This document shows, piece by piece, positions 22,508 to 35,474 of a DNA stretch of 64,000 bases. This DNA is from Cyclina sinensis. Taxonomy: Eukaryota > Mollusca > Bivalvia > Venerida > Veneridae. Made by a program: the position numbers and the translations under genes. The number at the start of each line of letters is the position of its first letter. Position 1 is the stretch's first letter. The notes beneath the pieces are model-generated. The model ran no database searches. It was not told where the DNA came from and worked only from the letters and a program-made list of their open reading frames with translations. Location: the NCBI GenBank assembly GCA_012932295.1, contig JAAONU010000004.1, positions 23,568,872 to 23,632,871 on the forward strand. Direction: 5' to 3'.

Positions 22508-24240
22508 TTTGTCATTGTCAAATAGATTGTTTCATATCTAAATAGCCATTACAACTTCACTACTCTCGGAATATTTGAGACAGGTTTTTGTGACTAAGTT
22601 GTTCCATACCAATGAAGAGAACCATAAGTACAGTGAGTTTCTATGGCCGTACTGGAGATCGAAAGCAAAGTTAGTATCACACATAGGCAAGAACATTCCA
22701 AGCCGTTATAGGAAATGTATATTTTTATAAGTTATTATTTCTGAGCACAAAATATGACCGGATTTTTTTAAAAGCAATATGTTCTATGTTGAAGCCTATT
22801 AAACCTTTGCCCACGGTTATTGAAGCATTCTTGTATATTTTAAGATTTGAAGTAATTCATTGACATTTTGATACACCAATACTGTATTTTGTATTACTGT
22901 ATCTATGTACTCATTAATCTTGCTACATTTTAAGACAAAAACGTTCATTTTGACAGAAGACAGATATCATAAAATAATACATTTTACTGACTATACAATT
23001 AACTCTTTTTTTCATCAACCTTTCAGTCAGTAAATGGATTCTTAACAGTCGAAGAGATATTCAAGTGAAACTGAATTTATACTAAATTCTTGGTCTTGTA
23101 GACGGTTAAGCAGATTCTAAAATTCAAGAAACTGAAATTATGCAGTAGTAATTATATCATTACATGTTTTTGAAATCACTTACATCTGGAATGTACTCAT
23201 CTACGTACTTATTTTTTCTTACTACATTTTAAGACAAGAGCTCACACTTAAACAGATAATAGAGTCTGAGAGAAATTCAGTCTACGGTGATATTGACAGA
23301 ATATGTTTTCTTAGTGTTAACAAGTCAACTTTACAAGGCAGCAATCAAGCTGTGTTTTTTTAATTTAGTGTGCTTTAAGGAAGATGTACTCCAATAAAAA
23401 AATAGAAAAAAATATTATAATAAGATGTATTTTCCCTGAAATATGGAATTCGATTTCAAAATAAACTATTTCTTTACTCTACTTTTTATCATTTCCAAAA
23501 CAATTCATATGAGCAAACAAGAGAAGATATTGTCTCAAGTTTGAATGTAATATGCAAACTTCTTCAAGCCATAAAGATGGTATTAATTCTAAATAAGAAT
23601 ATTATCTTAATAATTTAAAACCCGAATCAGAAAAAAAACGTCACTGAATAAATTATGGTGGTGTTTAACTTGAAACAGAAATTAGCGGTACTTTGGAGAA
23701 GTGAGAAGAAGTACAGGGGTACAAATTGTAGGAAATAAATATCGAGCGCATATTTGTTCACTGCTGGTAAGATTGCAGTACAACCTATAAACGCAACTAT
23801 TTTGTATGATCAACTTAGGCAAAAGGAAAAAAAACAAGATGTTGTCTAATCGCAAACATTCATGCAATAAATATGGAAATAAAGGGATTTTGGCTGATGT
23901 CTTACTTTTCAGAAAAAAATGCGAAAGCCATTCTAAACGTGCATCTTTATGTTTGCATGGGATGTTTGTCTAAGAAATGTGTCACAAAAAACGTTTATCG
24001 TTCGACCACAACTTTACTGCGCAATTTAACGTTTCTTTTAATTTGAGTATAATCTACATTACTGCAATTATTTTCAAAGTTTTACTCAGGTTTCTGATTT
24101 CGAACCATCGTGACCCTCTTCTTTAAAACTCTTAATTTGAAATAGTTCAACTAAAGTCTACGGCGCTTTAGACTTTTCATGCCATTTATTTGTAACAATT
24201 ACTGAATAGCATCGCATATAAAGTAACAGAAGTGTCTGTG
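22508..24240. other. Duplicated non-coding blocks, copy 2, with an internal deletion near 22,832
   Basis: 22,560-22,830 matches 35,530-35,770. From about 22,835 the match jumps to what is 5,470 in copy 1 and 42,145 in copy 3, so several kb between these blocks are missing. 22,845-24,050 then follows copy 1 at 5,470-6,690. Confidence 0.6.
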
Positions 24241-24253
24241 TGAAGTAAGAACA

Positions 24254-24345
24254 ATAGCAGAATAGCAGAACAACTCTAGTAGAATAGCAGAATGGCAAAA
24301 TACCAGAACAACTCCAGCAGAATAGCAGAGTGGCAGGATAGCAGA
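24254..24345 (+). repeat. CAGAATRGC minisatellite, left arm
   Basis: Degenerate copies of AGCAGAATAGCAGAAC and AACTCCAGCAGAATAG. The same unit is at 25,020-25,170 (same orientation) and at 25,636-25,797 (inverted). Confidence 0.85.
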
Positions 24346-25019
24346 ACAACTTTCAAACAACAATAAAGTAAATTGAGTTTTATAGATATCAACAAAAGTT
24401 TGCCCTCCGTCTGTCTATCCGTCTTTCCGTCCGCCCGTCCGACTGAATGGATATGTGGATCCCACAAAAACAAAAACAAAAAGTCCGTATCAGTTAAGTT
24501 GATGAAAATTGATATATAAATACATTGCAATATGGGAATTATGCAAAAAACTTCGTTTTTATCCGCGTATGAAATTTCCAGTAATCTGGAATCCGTGATA
24601 ATATAAGAACCGTATAAGTTATGTTCATGAAAATAGATATATGGTACACCTGTCAACATGGAAATTATGCAAGTTACTTTGTTTTTATATGCGTATCAAA
24701 TTTCTGGTTGCTATGGAAACAGAAACAGTTTAAAATACGGCTTTAACAAACGGATCGTTTTATCACTCAAAACGTATACAAGCTAGGTTACTGAAAATAA
24801 GTATTACAAATAGCAATATGGAAATAATGCGTTTGATTTAGTCTTTTTTTCCCTCTGGTTCGTGAAATTAGCCTATCAGCCAACATAGGAACTTAGAACA
24901 AATTTTTAAAAAATTCTTCGAGAAAATCTTCAGCTGAACATCAGAATAGTAGGACAAGTCGAGCACAGTAGCGGGATCACTTTAATCTGTTAAATGAAAA
25001 GCTTCAGCAGTATAAAAGA

Positions 25020-25170
25020 AAAACAGCAGCAGAATAGCAAAACAGCAGAATGGCAGAACAACTCCATCAAACTAGCAGAATGGCAAAATAGCAGAACAAT
25101 TCCAGCAGAATAGCAGGATGGCAGAATAGCAGAACAACTCCAGCAGAATAGTAGAATGGCAGAATAGCAG
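25020..25170 (+). repeat. CAGAATRGC minisatellite, centre
   Basis: Same unit and orientation as the left array. It is followed at 25,171-25,230 by a direct copy of the left-arm sequence after array 1 ('ttgagttttatagatatc'). Confidence 0.85.
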
Positions 25171-25635
25171 AACAACTTTCAAAAAGACAAACATTCTTAT
25201 TGAGTTTTATAGATATCCGACAAAGTTTGCCCATTTAACAGATAAAAGTGATTCAATTGTTTGTGCTAGAATTGTCCTACTATTCCGATGTTCTGCTGAA
25301 AGTTTTCTCTTAGAACTTTTTTTAATTTTGTTTCTTTGTTGGCTGGTAGACAAATTTCACGAACCAGAGGAAATTAAATAGACAAAGTGAAAAGTGTTAC
25401 TTCCATATTGTCATCTTTTTACATACCTATTTTCAGTAACCTAGCTCGTATACGTATTGAGTGTTAAAACGATCCGTTTTTTAAAGCCATATTTGTACTG
25501 TTTTTAGTACCTTTGCAACCAGAAATCCAGATTACCGGACAGTCGGACGGACAGACAGAAAGACGGACAGACAGAAGGAAGGCAACTTTTGATTTATATT
25601 TATAAAAATTAATTAAACTTTTTGTTGTTTTGAAA

Positions 25636-25797
25636 GGTGTTCTGCTATTCTGCCATTCTGCTAGTCTGCTGGAGTTGTTCTGCTATTCTGCCATTCTGCT
25701 GGAGTTGTTCTGCTATTCTGCCATTTTGCTATTTGGCTGGAGTTGTTCTGCTTTTCTACCATTCTGCTATTCTGCTGGAGTTATTCTGCTAACTTTA
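25636..25797 (-). repeat. CAGAATRGC minisatellite, right arm (inverted)
   Basis: Reads TTCTGCTATTCTGCCATTC and GGAGTTGTTCTGC on the plus strand, the reverse complement of the left array. Confidence 0.85.
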
Positions 25798-26340
25798 CAG
25801 AAGTGTAGTATATAAACAAAAAATGTCTATCCGATACGGAAATCAACGCTGAGCAAAATCTGTATGATGAAGATATTAGTAAAGAAAAGATTTCTAGACA
25901 ATCAGACAATAAAAATGATTATTGTAAAAGTATTAAGTAATGCTGGAACTTTTTTACCCCTTTAATCAACTTTACATAAATTAAAAAGCTCATGAATAAC
26001 AGTCTGTATGCCACGGATGCTCGTGAGCTCTGCATTAAGGGGGAGGGAAGCTCAGGGTCTGGAGCCTGAAATTACACCAAAACGCTACTTAAAATATAGA
26101 AGTCAGAACGACAAAACACGGCTCTTGCCTGAATATCGTGCCAAAATGAAGTCAGTGAAGTACGAATGAGACCCGTCACTTTAGTACGGAGATGATTAAA
26201 TGAAATGAAAAAAATGATGAAATGACAGACAGGTTGACGGAAGGAAAGACACAAACATTACAAACAGACACGGGAAACAAAGAACAAAAACAAAGTATCA
26301 GACACAAGCATATTGTCCCTGTGACACATATTAAACTTTT
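25798..26340. other. Non-coding DNA, nothing recognised
   Basis: Right flank of the foldback element. No exon, RNA gene or repeat border was seen. Confidence 0.4.
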
Positions 26341-26805
26341 TGTGAGACCCGCAGTAAGAACTTGTGATAACTGCCTTGGATATTAAGGAAGCACACCATG
26401 AACTACTACACATTATGAGTACATGTATCATTTCTAATATAATGACAGTCATCAATAAAATGTGTTTGCAAGCGGAAGCAATTAGCTACATGAAAAGTTT
26501 CTTTGCAATACAACAAATGTTACATGTCTGAAGACCGGAGACAAACGCCGGGAAAAATCTAAATAAAGCTGGACATTTATCTAATCTGAAGCAATATAGA
26601 TAAGAGATATTTTTATTGTGACGTTGATTGATGTTTTCTCACTCTACTGGAATAAAACATAATGCGTAAATTTCATAAAAGTTGACGAATATTTCAAAAT
26701 TGTACTGATATCTCTCTCTCTTCTAGGTTATATAAATTCTTAGAAATGATTAAATGAGATCATTTTTTTCTGATCATTTCCTTAAGGGTTATAAAACATC
26801 AAGCC
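26341..26805. repeat. Five-copy conserved block, copy 2
   Basis: Same motif order as at 10,977: 'gagacccgcagtaagaactt', 'gcaagcggaagcaatta', 'ctggacatttatctaat', 'actggaataaaacataatgc', then 'agggttataaaacatcaagc' (about 26,785). Confidence 0.6.
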
Positions 26806-28560
26806 TAAACGTTTTCTCTTCTCCTGCCTACGTCAAACAGCGCATTAACAACGCAAAACACACAAACGAACAAAAAATGACTGTTTCATTTCATGCACTA
26901 CGTTCTTTACACGTTTTCGTTTATTTAAATGGTCTGCAAAAGAAATGTACTCCTGGCTACTTTACTTTTACCAAGACGGTTGCGACTACTTTGGTCTTTT
27001 ACATGTTTTCAAATAACACCCTTCTTTAACTTCAGTTAAGTCTGATAATGGTTTTTCCCGTTTTAAACTCAGTTTGTCTAGGCTTACCTTTTTATAAGGT
27101 TTAAGTAAGACAGATGAATACAACGGAATGATTAAGAAGCCAATTGTATACCTTCAGTCTTGAGGGCTGAAAATTTGGAAGTAAACCAAAACGACTTTTT
27201 GATATTTGAAATTACTGAATTTTCAGAAAATAGGAAAAATACTGACATTGTGCAGATGCACAATCAAATAATAGATCAAATAATATCATTTTAAAAGTCT
27301 ACACTGCTTGAGACTATATGTCAATAATCGCATCAAATACAAGCAACAAGACTTATAATGGAGAGGTAAACGTTTGAACCGATATATAAAAATGTTAAGT
27401 CTGTTTCATAAATATGAAATTAAAAGCATGATTTATTGTTTAAAGGTATCGTAAACATGAATGCTTTGGGCATAACTATCGGGAGTTTAAACAGATTTCT
27501 TGACAGTTATCTAGTTACAGCTTCGGAAACACACAAAAGAAAAGATTGCCAATATCTATTACTGTGATTAGTTTTGTACTTTTCCCTGATGAAACTGTCG
27601 AGAAATATTACAAAAGTCAAGTCAGAGATTTAGAAACAGAATTGTAGCACATTTTTTCGAACAGAGTAATGTTGATTGTCCTTTTGGTTAAAGATCGACT
27701 AATTCAAAGTTATGCCAAAATTTATAATAAAGAGTATGTTGTGAAATTGAAAACTTTGTTTCATACGTTTATTTATTTATTTTGGAAACCCATACGTTGT
27801 CTACGATTTTTAAATACCTTGGCGCTTTGATGAGACGATTTGTTGCGTGCAACACACAGGTTCTTATCCCAAAGGGTAAGGTCAAGTGTCAGCTTAAAGG
27901 TCAAAAATATTTATAATAAACCTATTCCTCACTATTATTTCTCAGTTCATTGCAGTATCTCGAAATTCCTTGCCACTTAATTCATCTTGAATGAATCTTG
28001 AGACCCACGCCCTTAGCCAGAAGGTCACAGTGACATGTTTTCTAGACGACAAAAATTCACACAAATATAGAGGACAATAAGAGGAAGCGCAGCGTAAAAT
28101 ATCTATATCTCTGCCTAGCTTTAATTTTAAGTTATAATTATCCTTTGTTTATTTTTTTTCATTTTTAGTGGAAAACGCAAAAACTTTTAGAGGGATCATG
28201 CACAAATTTCGCACAATGATAATGATTATTTGGCACAAGTGCACTGTACAAGGCACACCACTTTTTCACCATCATACATTTTTAATTTTATAGTCCAATC
28301 CCAACATGCGGTTTTTCATTGGCGAACTCAACTTGTTTCCCATTGATATTCTAGTTAACGCGAATTCCTGTTATTGTACAATGTGGCTCTGCATGGACAT
28401 ATCTGGTACACTTTACATTATAGAGTTGTATTTTCAGATCAATGTATTTGTTTTTCTCCTAATAATAATGATAAATAAAACAAAAACGGAAAATAAAAAC
28501 AGAAAAATTGAACATAATAATTTTGCTTTCTTTGGTGCAATTATACATTGAAAACGAACC
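26806..28560. other. Duplicated non-coding block, copy 2 (pairs with 11.7-13.9 and 15.4-15.9 kb)
   Basis: A short frame opens at ATG 26,878, but the ATG is not present in copy 1 at the matching place (about 11,708), so I do not call a gene. 27,960-28,320 is an insertion relative to copy 1. 28,370-28,435 shares a frame with 15,797-15,861. Confidence 0.5.
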
Positions 28561-30160
28561 TATTATTATATTTCTAAATGAATTCATAAAAATATGGGGA
28601 TTTTTTTTGAAATATCACTTTAATTGCGATTTCTAAGGTTCTTAGATATCTTAATCAAAATATAACAACATAGTCCTTCGTTATATTTTCAGCTTCATCA
28701 GCTTGATAATCATTGTTCGTGTTAAGTTATTATGAAATTGCTTTTTTACTCGAAATTAGAGAAAAAGGTGAACAAGATCATATAGCGAAGGGGTTTTCTT
28801 GACTTTAAATTGGTCCAGTTAATTGTAACGTGTTTGTACGAAAGACAATTCTTAAATTTAACGTTATATCAACAAATCAACTTTTATCATCTAAATTAAC
28901 ATGCATTTTATTTCTGTTAAAAATGTGCTATAAGCTTAGTAGGGAGAAAAATATTTTTAAAACGCCACCTTTCTGGACAGTCTTTTTAAGTGAGTCATAT
29001 TGAGTTTAAAATGAAAAGGATAAGTCCTTTTAACTATGGTTTAATAGTGTTCAGAGAAACACCTATCAACTCTTTTCTTTTTTAGATACTCTGAATATGC
29101 CACAATATCACCAGGCGTCCTATATTACGTAATATTCTATCTAGTTCATGTAAAATACAAATTCAATAGCAATAAGGAGCGGCACCAACTCTCGTCTGTT
29201 TAGTTAATCGGAAACGAGCTTGCAAGTACCTACCCGTCCCCCCCCCCACACACACACACACAGGAGCAAAATAAAGGCATACAAATGTGTAAATACCTAC
29301 TCACTTCAGAAACAAACGAAAAAACAAATAATAGAGAAATAAACAATAAAAAAATCAAGGGGTGGAGGAATGCTTGGGGTGGTAAGAACTTTCCTCTCCT
29401 AGAATTAAATACTGAAAAGAATATGAAACAAAAAAATGTAGTTTTCTTTTGTTGTTTATTTGTCGATGTTTTCGAACGTGGTGGTGGCGGGGGTACAGCG
29501 GGAGTGGTGGGGGAATGCAAATGCCCACGCATCCAAAAAATTAATAATAAAAAAAATTATGAAACAGAAATTGTAGGAGGGGGTAACGGTGTGTGAGTGG
29601 GGTGCCTCTTGCAATGGTGATAAAATACCTACTTATCCAATGTAAGTAAATAGTTATGTTCTAGGCTTTGTGCTTTCGAAATAAGAAGTTTTTTTTCTAT
29701 TTATGAATATGCCGAACCAAGTGACCTTAACGTGGAGTTAATTTTGACCCAATGGACATTATATGAACAATCTTGGTAGAGATCCACTAGAGATGCATAA
29801 CATCAAACTACACAAGACTGTGTCCAACGGTTTTAGAGAAGTTTTGCACAACGACGACTCAGTGACCATAATAGCTCGATTTTTTTCTTCGTAAAAAGAC
29901 GAGCTAATGAAGCAGTAGTTGCGAAAATAACAATAGCGCAACAACAATACGATTGGCATATGACATCCGTTTACCATCGATGCGTTTTTACCACTTTTCT
30001 TAATACACACTAGGTAAAGAATTTAACCACTATTTTTCCGCTATATTGTATCTAAGCATTATCAAACACCAATCGAGATTTTCATGACAGAAATGATACA
30101 ATTTAATTTTACGTCGCCGTCGGAACACTAATATTGTTGAGAAGACAGTTTCTTCCGTTA
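28561..30160. other. Non-coding DNA with G/C-skewed low-complexity tracts
   Basis: 29,237-29,263 is a poly-C run followed by (CA)n. 29,300-29,620 alternates A-rich and G-rich tracts such as GGTGGTGGCGGGGGT. No gene is recognised. Confidence 0.5.
29237..29263 (+). repeat. poly(C)-(CA)n microsatellite
   Basis: A run of ten C residues is followed by about eight CA dinucleotides. Confidence 0.9.
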
Positions 30161-33100
30161 TTGAAATAATACTTATATCGATCAAATACTACCAAATTTA
30201 AAAAAATGGAATTTATAAGAAGGAAAAATAATTGTTGCCATTACTGTGAAAAAAATTGTTACTCTACTTTTTTACCCATCTTGAACGATTCTGTTTGACC
30301 TCAGATGTTCTACATATTTTATTCAATGAGTTGCCTTAAAATATCTTATGTTAATATAAAGTATTTCTAATCAGTACGTCAATAATAGAAGAGAACAGTG
30401 TGTATAAAATATACAAGCAATCAAATATCTTTTAATCAGTGATGCATGGTTTAGACTGCAATATAGCGTAAGGTCATGTAGGCTATCAGCTTCCATAACA
30501 GGCAAGCAAATCCGTGATTAATTGTCTGAGGGACAGTAAATTGTTAACGCTAAGGAGATGTGACAGTTTCCTTGTAAGTTTTCTGGCCATCGATGACACA
30601 CAAAAGAAAGATTGCCAATAAATTACTGTGATTAGTTTTGTATTTTTCCCTCGTGAATATGTGTACAAATAATACAATCATGATTTTATTACCAGTAGTT
30701 TAATTTAGGGTAATCCTGCTTAAAATAGTTACTATTATTTAAGTTGTTGTGTTATTATTGTTGTAATTGAAACAGAAGGAAAATTTCGACAGATTTTCAT
30801 TGACTTTATAGCATGTAATTTTTTTAAATCATACAAGGTAGAGTACAAGACTCCTTCAATATCTCGCCGTAAAGCCAACGCTAAAAATTCTGCATGATAA
30901 TGAATTTAAAAGGAAGATCCTCATTCAGTTGAATGCAATTAACCTTGCAAAACACCACCCTTACTGATTTCATTCACATGCATTAGCTTGAGCTGGACTT
31001 GTACTCTTAGATGACTTCCATTTAGCTTATTACAAAAAAAAGACGATAATAATAAAAGTCAATTCGCCATGTTGCATTAAGGCTTTATTTATCTCTCCTG
31101 TATATGTATGATAGGTGATGCGTGTTTTCTTAAATTTTGGAAGAGGATATCATTACATGTACATCTTTTCTATCGAATATGTACTATCAAAAAAGGTGAA
31201 CCTCCCAAGTTTCTGCTCGTCTGTATAATGTTGCTGATGTACTCGTATATCAAATTCATTTTTGAAACACCTGGATGTAATTAAATTAACTTCACACTTG
31301 ATTCACTTGGAGACAATAAGCTTTAATAACAGTTATTTGTCTACAAGTGGTTTTATGGGAACGGATGCAGGTAAGGCGGTCTGGACTATGCCTTCATCCA
31401 ACCAGGTGCGACTGTTCGATTAAGCTTTATCAACTTTATTCCTAAATAATATTCACTTCGAAAATCAAGTGTTTAGTTAATTCCATTACTGATTAATAAA
31501 AACTGACATGTTATTGGAATCTATCTAAACTATGCACGTAACTTTCTTTGCAATAAATGGACACCTTCTGGAACCGCCTCTGTCCAAGAATTAATCCCTG
31601 TGTGTAACAATAAGTTTAAATATTCAGGGATCTATTCGCAAAGACACCTTCCTTTGGTACCGCTTTCTTCATTCGTTTGCACTTAAGACAAGGTTATCGG
31701 AAAGAAGTTTAATTGGCAAAAATGTGTAACCAATTCTCATATTATTCTTAGCTCACGCATCTTCCAATCAAGTTTATGTCAAGTTAAAAAATGACCCAGC
31801 GATCTTTGAGTATTTCACTCAGATTAAAAAAATTTCGAATGATAATCTGTGGACAACCAACAGACCTACTGTGACCTTTCATCAGCCATAAACACTACTT
31901 AGCTGCACTCAGTTCTAATATATTCGACAAAATCTTCTAAAAATTTTTGGGCATCTTTCCAACAGCGTTTTGCGAGTGATGTTTTGCCAAACTAGAGCGG
32001 CGCTCTTTTCGGAAATATTTTGACATTATGCTCTTACATTGATTAATATTTAATCCTCAAAAAAACAAAGTAAACATTAAACAAACTTACACATAACAAA
32101 GACGAATAAAATAATCCGATGCAATACTTAAGCTATTCAAGATATTCTTCGTTGACGATTTAAACAATTGTCATGTTGTAGTAATTTACACTCACAATTA
32201 ACTAGCCATGCGCACAAACATAAAAACACACGTCATTAGATGAATTCTTATCAATATAAATTATAAAGTATTATAAATAATTATTCGATATCCAAGTTCT
32301 CACAAAGATACATAGAGTATGAACATAACTGTGACCCCAAAATATGCACGAAGAAACAATAGTTTTTAACTGACTGTCATACTTTGAGACTTTAGATCTT
32401 ACTTTGAGGCTGTATGTATAAAGGTTGATATTCGTAAACCTCAACAGTGGTGTTAAATCTGGTTAAGTTTTTAAAAGGTTAAGTATTTATCTTACTTTGT
32501 GCACGTTATCAGAATTTCTAAAAGCAATGAAGGACACATTCTGACTACCTATTTTCTGTACTCAACATGATTGCCTCTGAGAAAAATCGAGACTGTGAGT
32601 GTAGTCTTCTTTAAATCTACTTGAATGATATTTCTGCTAATCTCTGCTGTAAATAGAATGAACTAGTTACTTTTGGCTATTTTTGCGCTAATGAATATCC
32701 GATCAAGTGCAACCATACGCTTATCAGCCCGCGGAATACAATTAAGAATGTTAATCTACCAGTACGGTATTAGAAAAACATTTCCAATGGATGTGACTTT
32801 TCAAAAACTTTTGCAAGAATCAATCAACTAATATTTACGCCCATGAATGCCAATATTATTTTATTTCAAATCTATGTTACGGAATTTGCAAATGCTAGCA
32901 ATTTATTAGAATGTATTTCGTCAATAATGTCTTGAAACTTAAAGCGATAACATATATTTACAGCACATCCTGCATTACAATTCAATAAACATTTTTGGAT
33001 TTTTTTTGTCTGGCAAAAAAATAAATTTGTTATTATGAAAAACGGATATTAATTAACTCATGTTTATCATTTGTACTTATGTGTTTACTGCGGGTTTTAT

Positions 33101-35035
33101 ATCTACTTATTTGAGTGCATAAACAATTATTTTTTAGTCATTTGCAGTCATATATATGGCACCTTACATGACACCTTTTTCAATGGAAAAATGTCTGTCG
33201 TCAATTGCGAAATACGAATATATATGTGTTTCTACCTTGCATTGCTGTAAATTGTTAAACAGAAATTTCAGCAGAAGCCTGTTTTCATACGGTCCAATCA
33301 AAAATAATAACCGACTGTAGAAACAAGCCTCACTAAAAGGATGGCAGATGTCTCGTAATTTATTTCCATAAAAAAACTTAATGAAGCAAAACGATTTCTT
33401 AAATTTGCGCGTCAACTACAAGGCAATGGTTCTTTAAAAAAACCGCTAATTTACAATCGTTTGTGTCCCCTGTCAGCTAATAGCACGAGAAACAGCACGA
33501 AATGAACAAACGTTATAGAATAGGTAGGGTTACTATTGATAATTTATCCTGACGCAAACGTCATCTTCCCTACAGATACATTTTTCTTTGAAAGTCACAA
33601 CTGACTGCACTAGAAACTTATTACATCTCTTCATAAATGCATGGCAACATTTTGATTAAAATATACACTACATATAAGGTTTCTAAGGGTTCTTGACTAA
33701 GATTTAAGATTAAGATTTTATCAGCATTTGGTATCACTGGTTTGATTTCCGATTCTAATGTCAGTGTGATTTTTTTTCAGAGCAAACTCATCTCGAACTA
33801 TAAAAGGATATTTGAGATGAGATTAATGCAGTCGATTTACTCACGCACTAAAACCACCGAAATTTATGTATATCAGAAACCCTTTTATTTTGAAATTTAT
33901 TTGAAGTCTTTAATTGATTAATTTTAGCTTGGTTCTTTTGAATCGTGCTTTCAAATATCTGTTGGTGGCAGGCTTGCCCTGCAGCATTTTGACATTATTG
34001 AAATGTTCCTGAATATTCTTAAATGAAATCTATTTTCGGCAGTAAATATCCATGGCAATCTTTCCTTCAGACAGAACACGAATAGTTTCGTATGTTCCAG
34101 CGAGAAGCAGTATACAATATTAGATATTTATGTGATAGTGAACTTGTCTTCTTATTTCATTTTAATAACTGAAATTCTACTGAGCTAAGTTAAGGAGAAC
34201 AACATGCATAGCCAAACAAAGGTTACGAAAAGAAATATCAGATAAGTTAATTAAAGCTCTCTTCTCTTTATTCTTTTATAAAAGGTCTTTCACCTGGAAT
34301 AAAATTTATTTTAAAACATCGGCTATTTTTTGCAAGATATTAGACCAGCTCTGTTTATATACTCGTGCTGTACAGTTGTATAAGAAAGAACAATGCCTTA
34401 GTATTGTCAGGCTAAATAATAAATCAAACCAAATGTTAGAAAAGACGGCTTCCTTGCACGTGCTAATTACCATTTCTAATTTATATAAATTCCAGGATTG
34501 CACGAAGAGCAAAAATGTTCAATTCAATTACACTGTTGTTAGGCTGTTTATTCATGCCTCATGCAACTTAGAATTATTCATAGTAATTCATTCACTAAAT
34601 ATAGAAACATTTCTTGAAACAGATAAAATCCTCACTGGAACCATTTTTCATCAGTTTTCAATTTTTTTGTTTTATTTTAGATAATAAATGTTTACCTTAT
34701 ATTTAAATTACTGATTCTCTGTTTTCACTTTTTGAAAAATATACCACCATTACACTTACTCAATACACGGAAATTGGGAATCAGTGGTTTCGCGTAATAT
34801 CTTTCAATTGTAAGTTTCCCTTATGTGGTGTACTTTTTTTGTTTCAGTTTCAGCAGTAATTACGTGTTAACTTTCATTAATCAGAATGATTACAGACATT
34901 GTTAGTTTTTCGGTCCGTCTCAGAGAAACAGTGATTTTGAAATGTTTGTTTCTTTGCTTGATAGACCTTTACGTTCGGCGAGATTTGAAGTTAGAACATG
35001 TAATATCTTTAACCTTTCTTGGTAAAGTGCTTAAT
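30161..35035. other. Duplicated non-coding block, copy 2 (pairs with 16.0-19.3 and 20.8-22.1 kb)
   Basis: This is the longest colinear match to copy 1, including 'gattaattgtctgaggg', 'ggatatccaagttctc' variants near 17,430 and 32,290, and the 21.0/34.0 kb segment. It lacks both the cysteine-rich frame and the Tc1-type element of copy 1. No conserved frame was found. Confidence 0.6.
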
Positions 35036-35474
35036 TATGCCTCCAAAGGAAGGCAGACAGTTTTTGAACTGTCAGTCTGTCCGTCTGTCAGTCATTCCGT
35101 CCGAAAACTTAATCGTTGCCCATAGCTTCCTTATGACTAAATGGATTTACTCAATACTTAAAGCAACACCTCTTTTGACAAGACAATCCCACCGACATAT
35201 ATTTACCTGACATTGACTAATGAATGACCTTGACCTCTATAGTCCTGTGGTGAAAAAAACATAATAATGCCCAAAACTCGATTATTCCTAAACAGAAATC
35301 TCCCAAATGACATTCTGTATTACATTGATCCCTAAATGGCCTTGACATTAAGGTCAAATTGTTGAAAGTTACTTGTTTTAAAGGATCATATATTTATCTT
35401 TATCAAGTCTTCAGCTCAAAGGTTTAAGCACCACTTCGAGTGTATTGTCTTCTTTCAGTGATAATTCTTGTTTT
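35036..35474 (+). repeat. Interspersed repeat family T, copy 5
   Basis: Begins 'atgcctccaaaggaaggcag', a decayed form of the 'atgcccccgaagggaggcat' start at 52,208, and ends 'tttcagtgataattcttgtt'. It has the same place in the duplication as the copies at 0.5 and 22.1 kb. Confidence 0.75.

Larger units (their letters stand above)
24254..25797. mobile_element. Foldback-type element with minisatellite arms, about 1.5 kb
   Basis: Left arm 24,254-24,995 and right arm 25,232-25,797 are inverted copies of each other. Shared landmarks read on opposite strands include 'aaacggatcgtttta', 'agctaggttactgaaaata', 'cctctggttcgtgaaatt', 'gaatagtaggacaa' and 'atctgttaaatg'. The outer end of each arm is a CAGAATRGC-based minisatellite, and a third array (25,020-25,170) fills the centre. 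The whole could fold into a long hairpin. This is the layout of foldback elements in other animals. No transposase frame is visible. Confidence 0.7.

Noticed and set aside
24158..25815. Frames rich in CYSAILLFCWSCSA-type repeats
   Set aside because: They are translations of the CAGAATRGC minisatellite in the foldback element.
26754..27029. Candidate small gene downstream of a TATA-like sequence in conserved block copy 2
   Set aside because: The ATG and the frame are not kept in the corresponding copy 1 region near 11.7 kb.
29230..29596. Overlapping 100-codon frames on both strands with proline- or glycine-rich runs
   Set aside because: They arise from poly-C/CA and G-rich low-complexity DNA, open on both strands.
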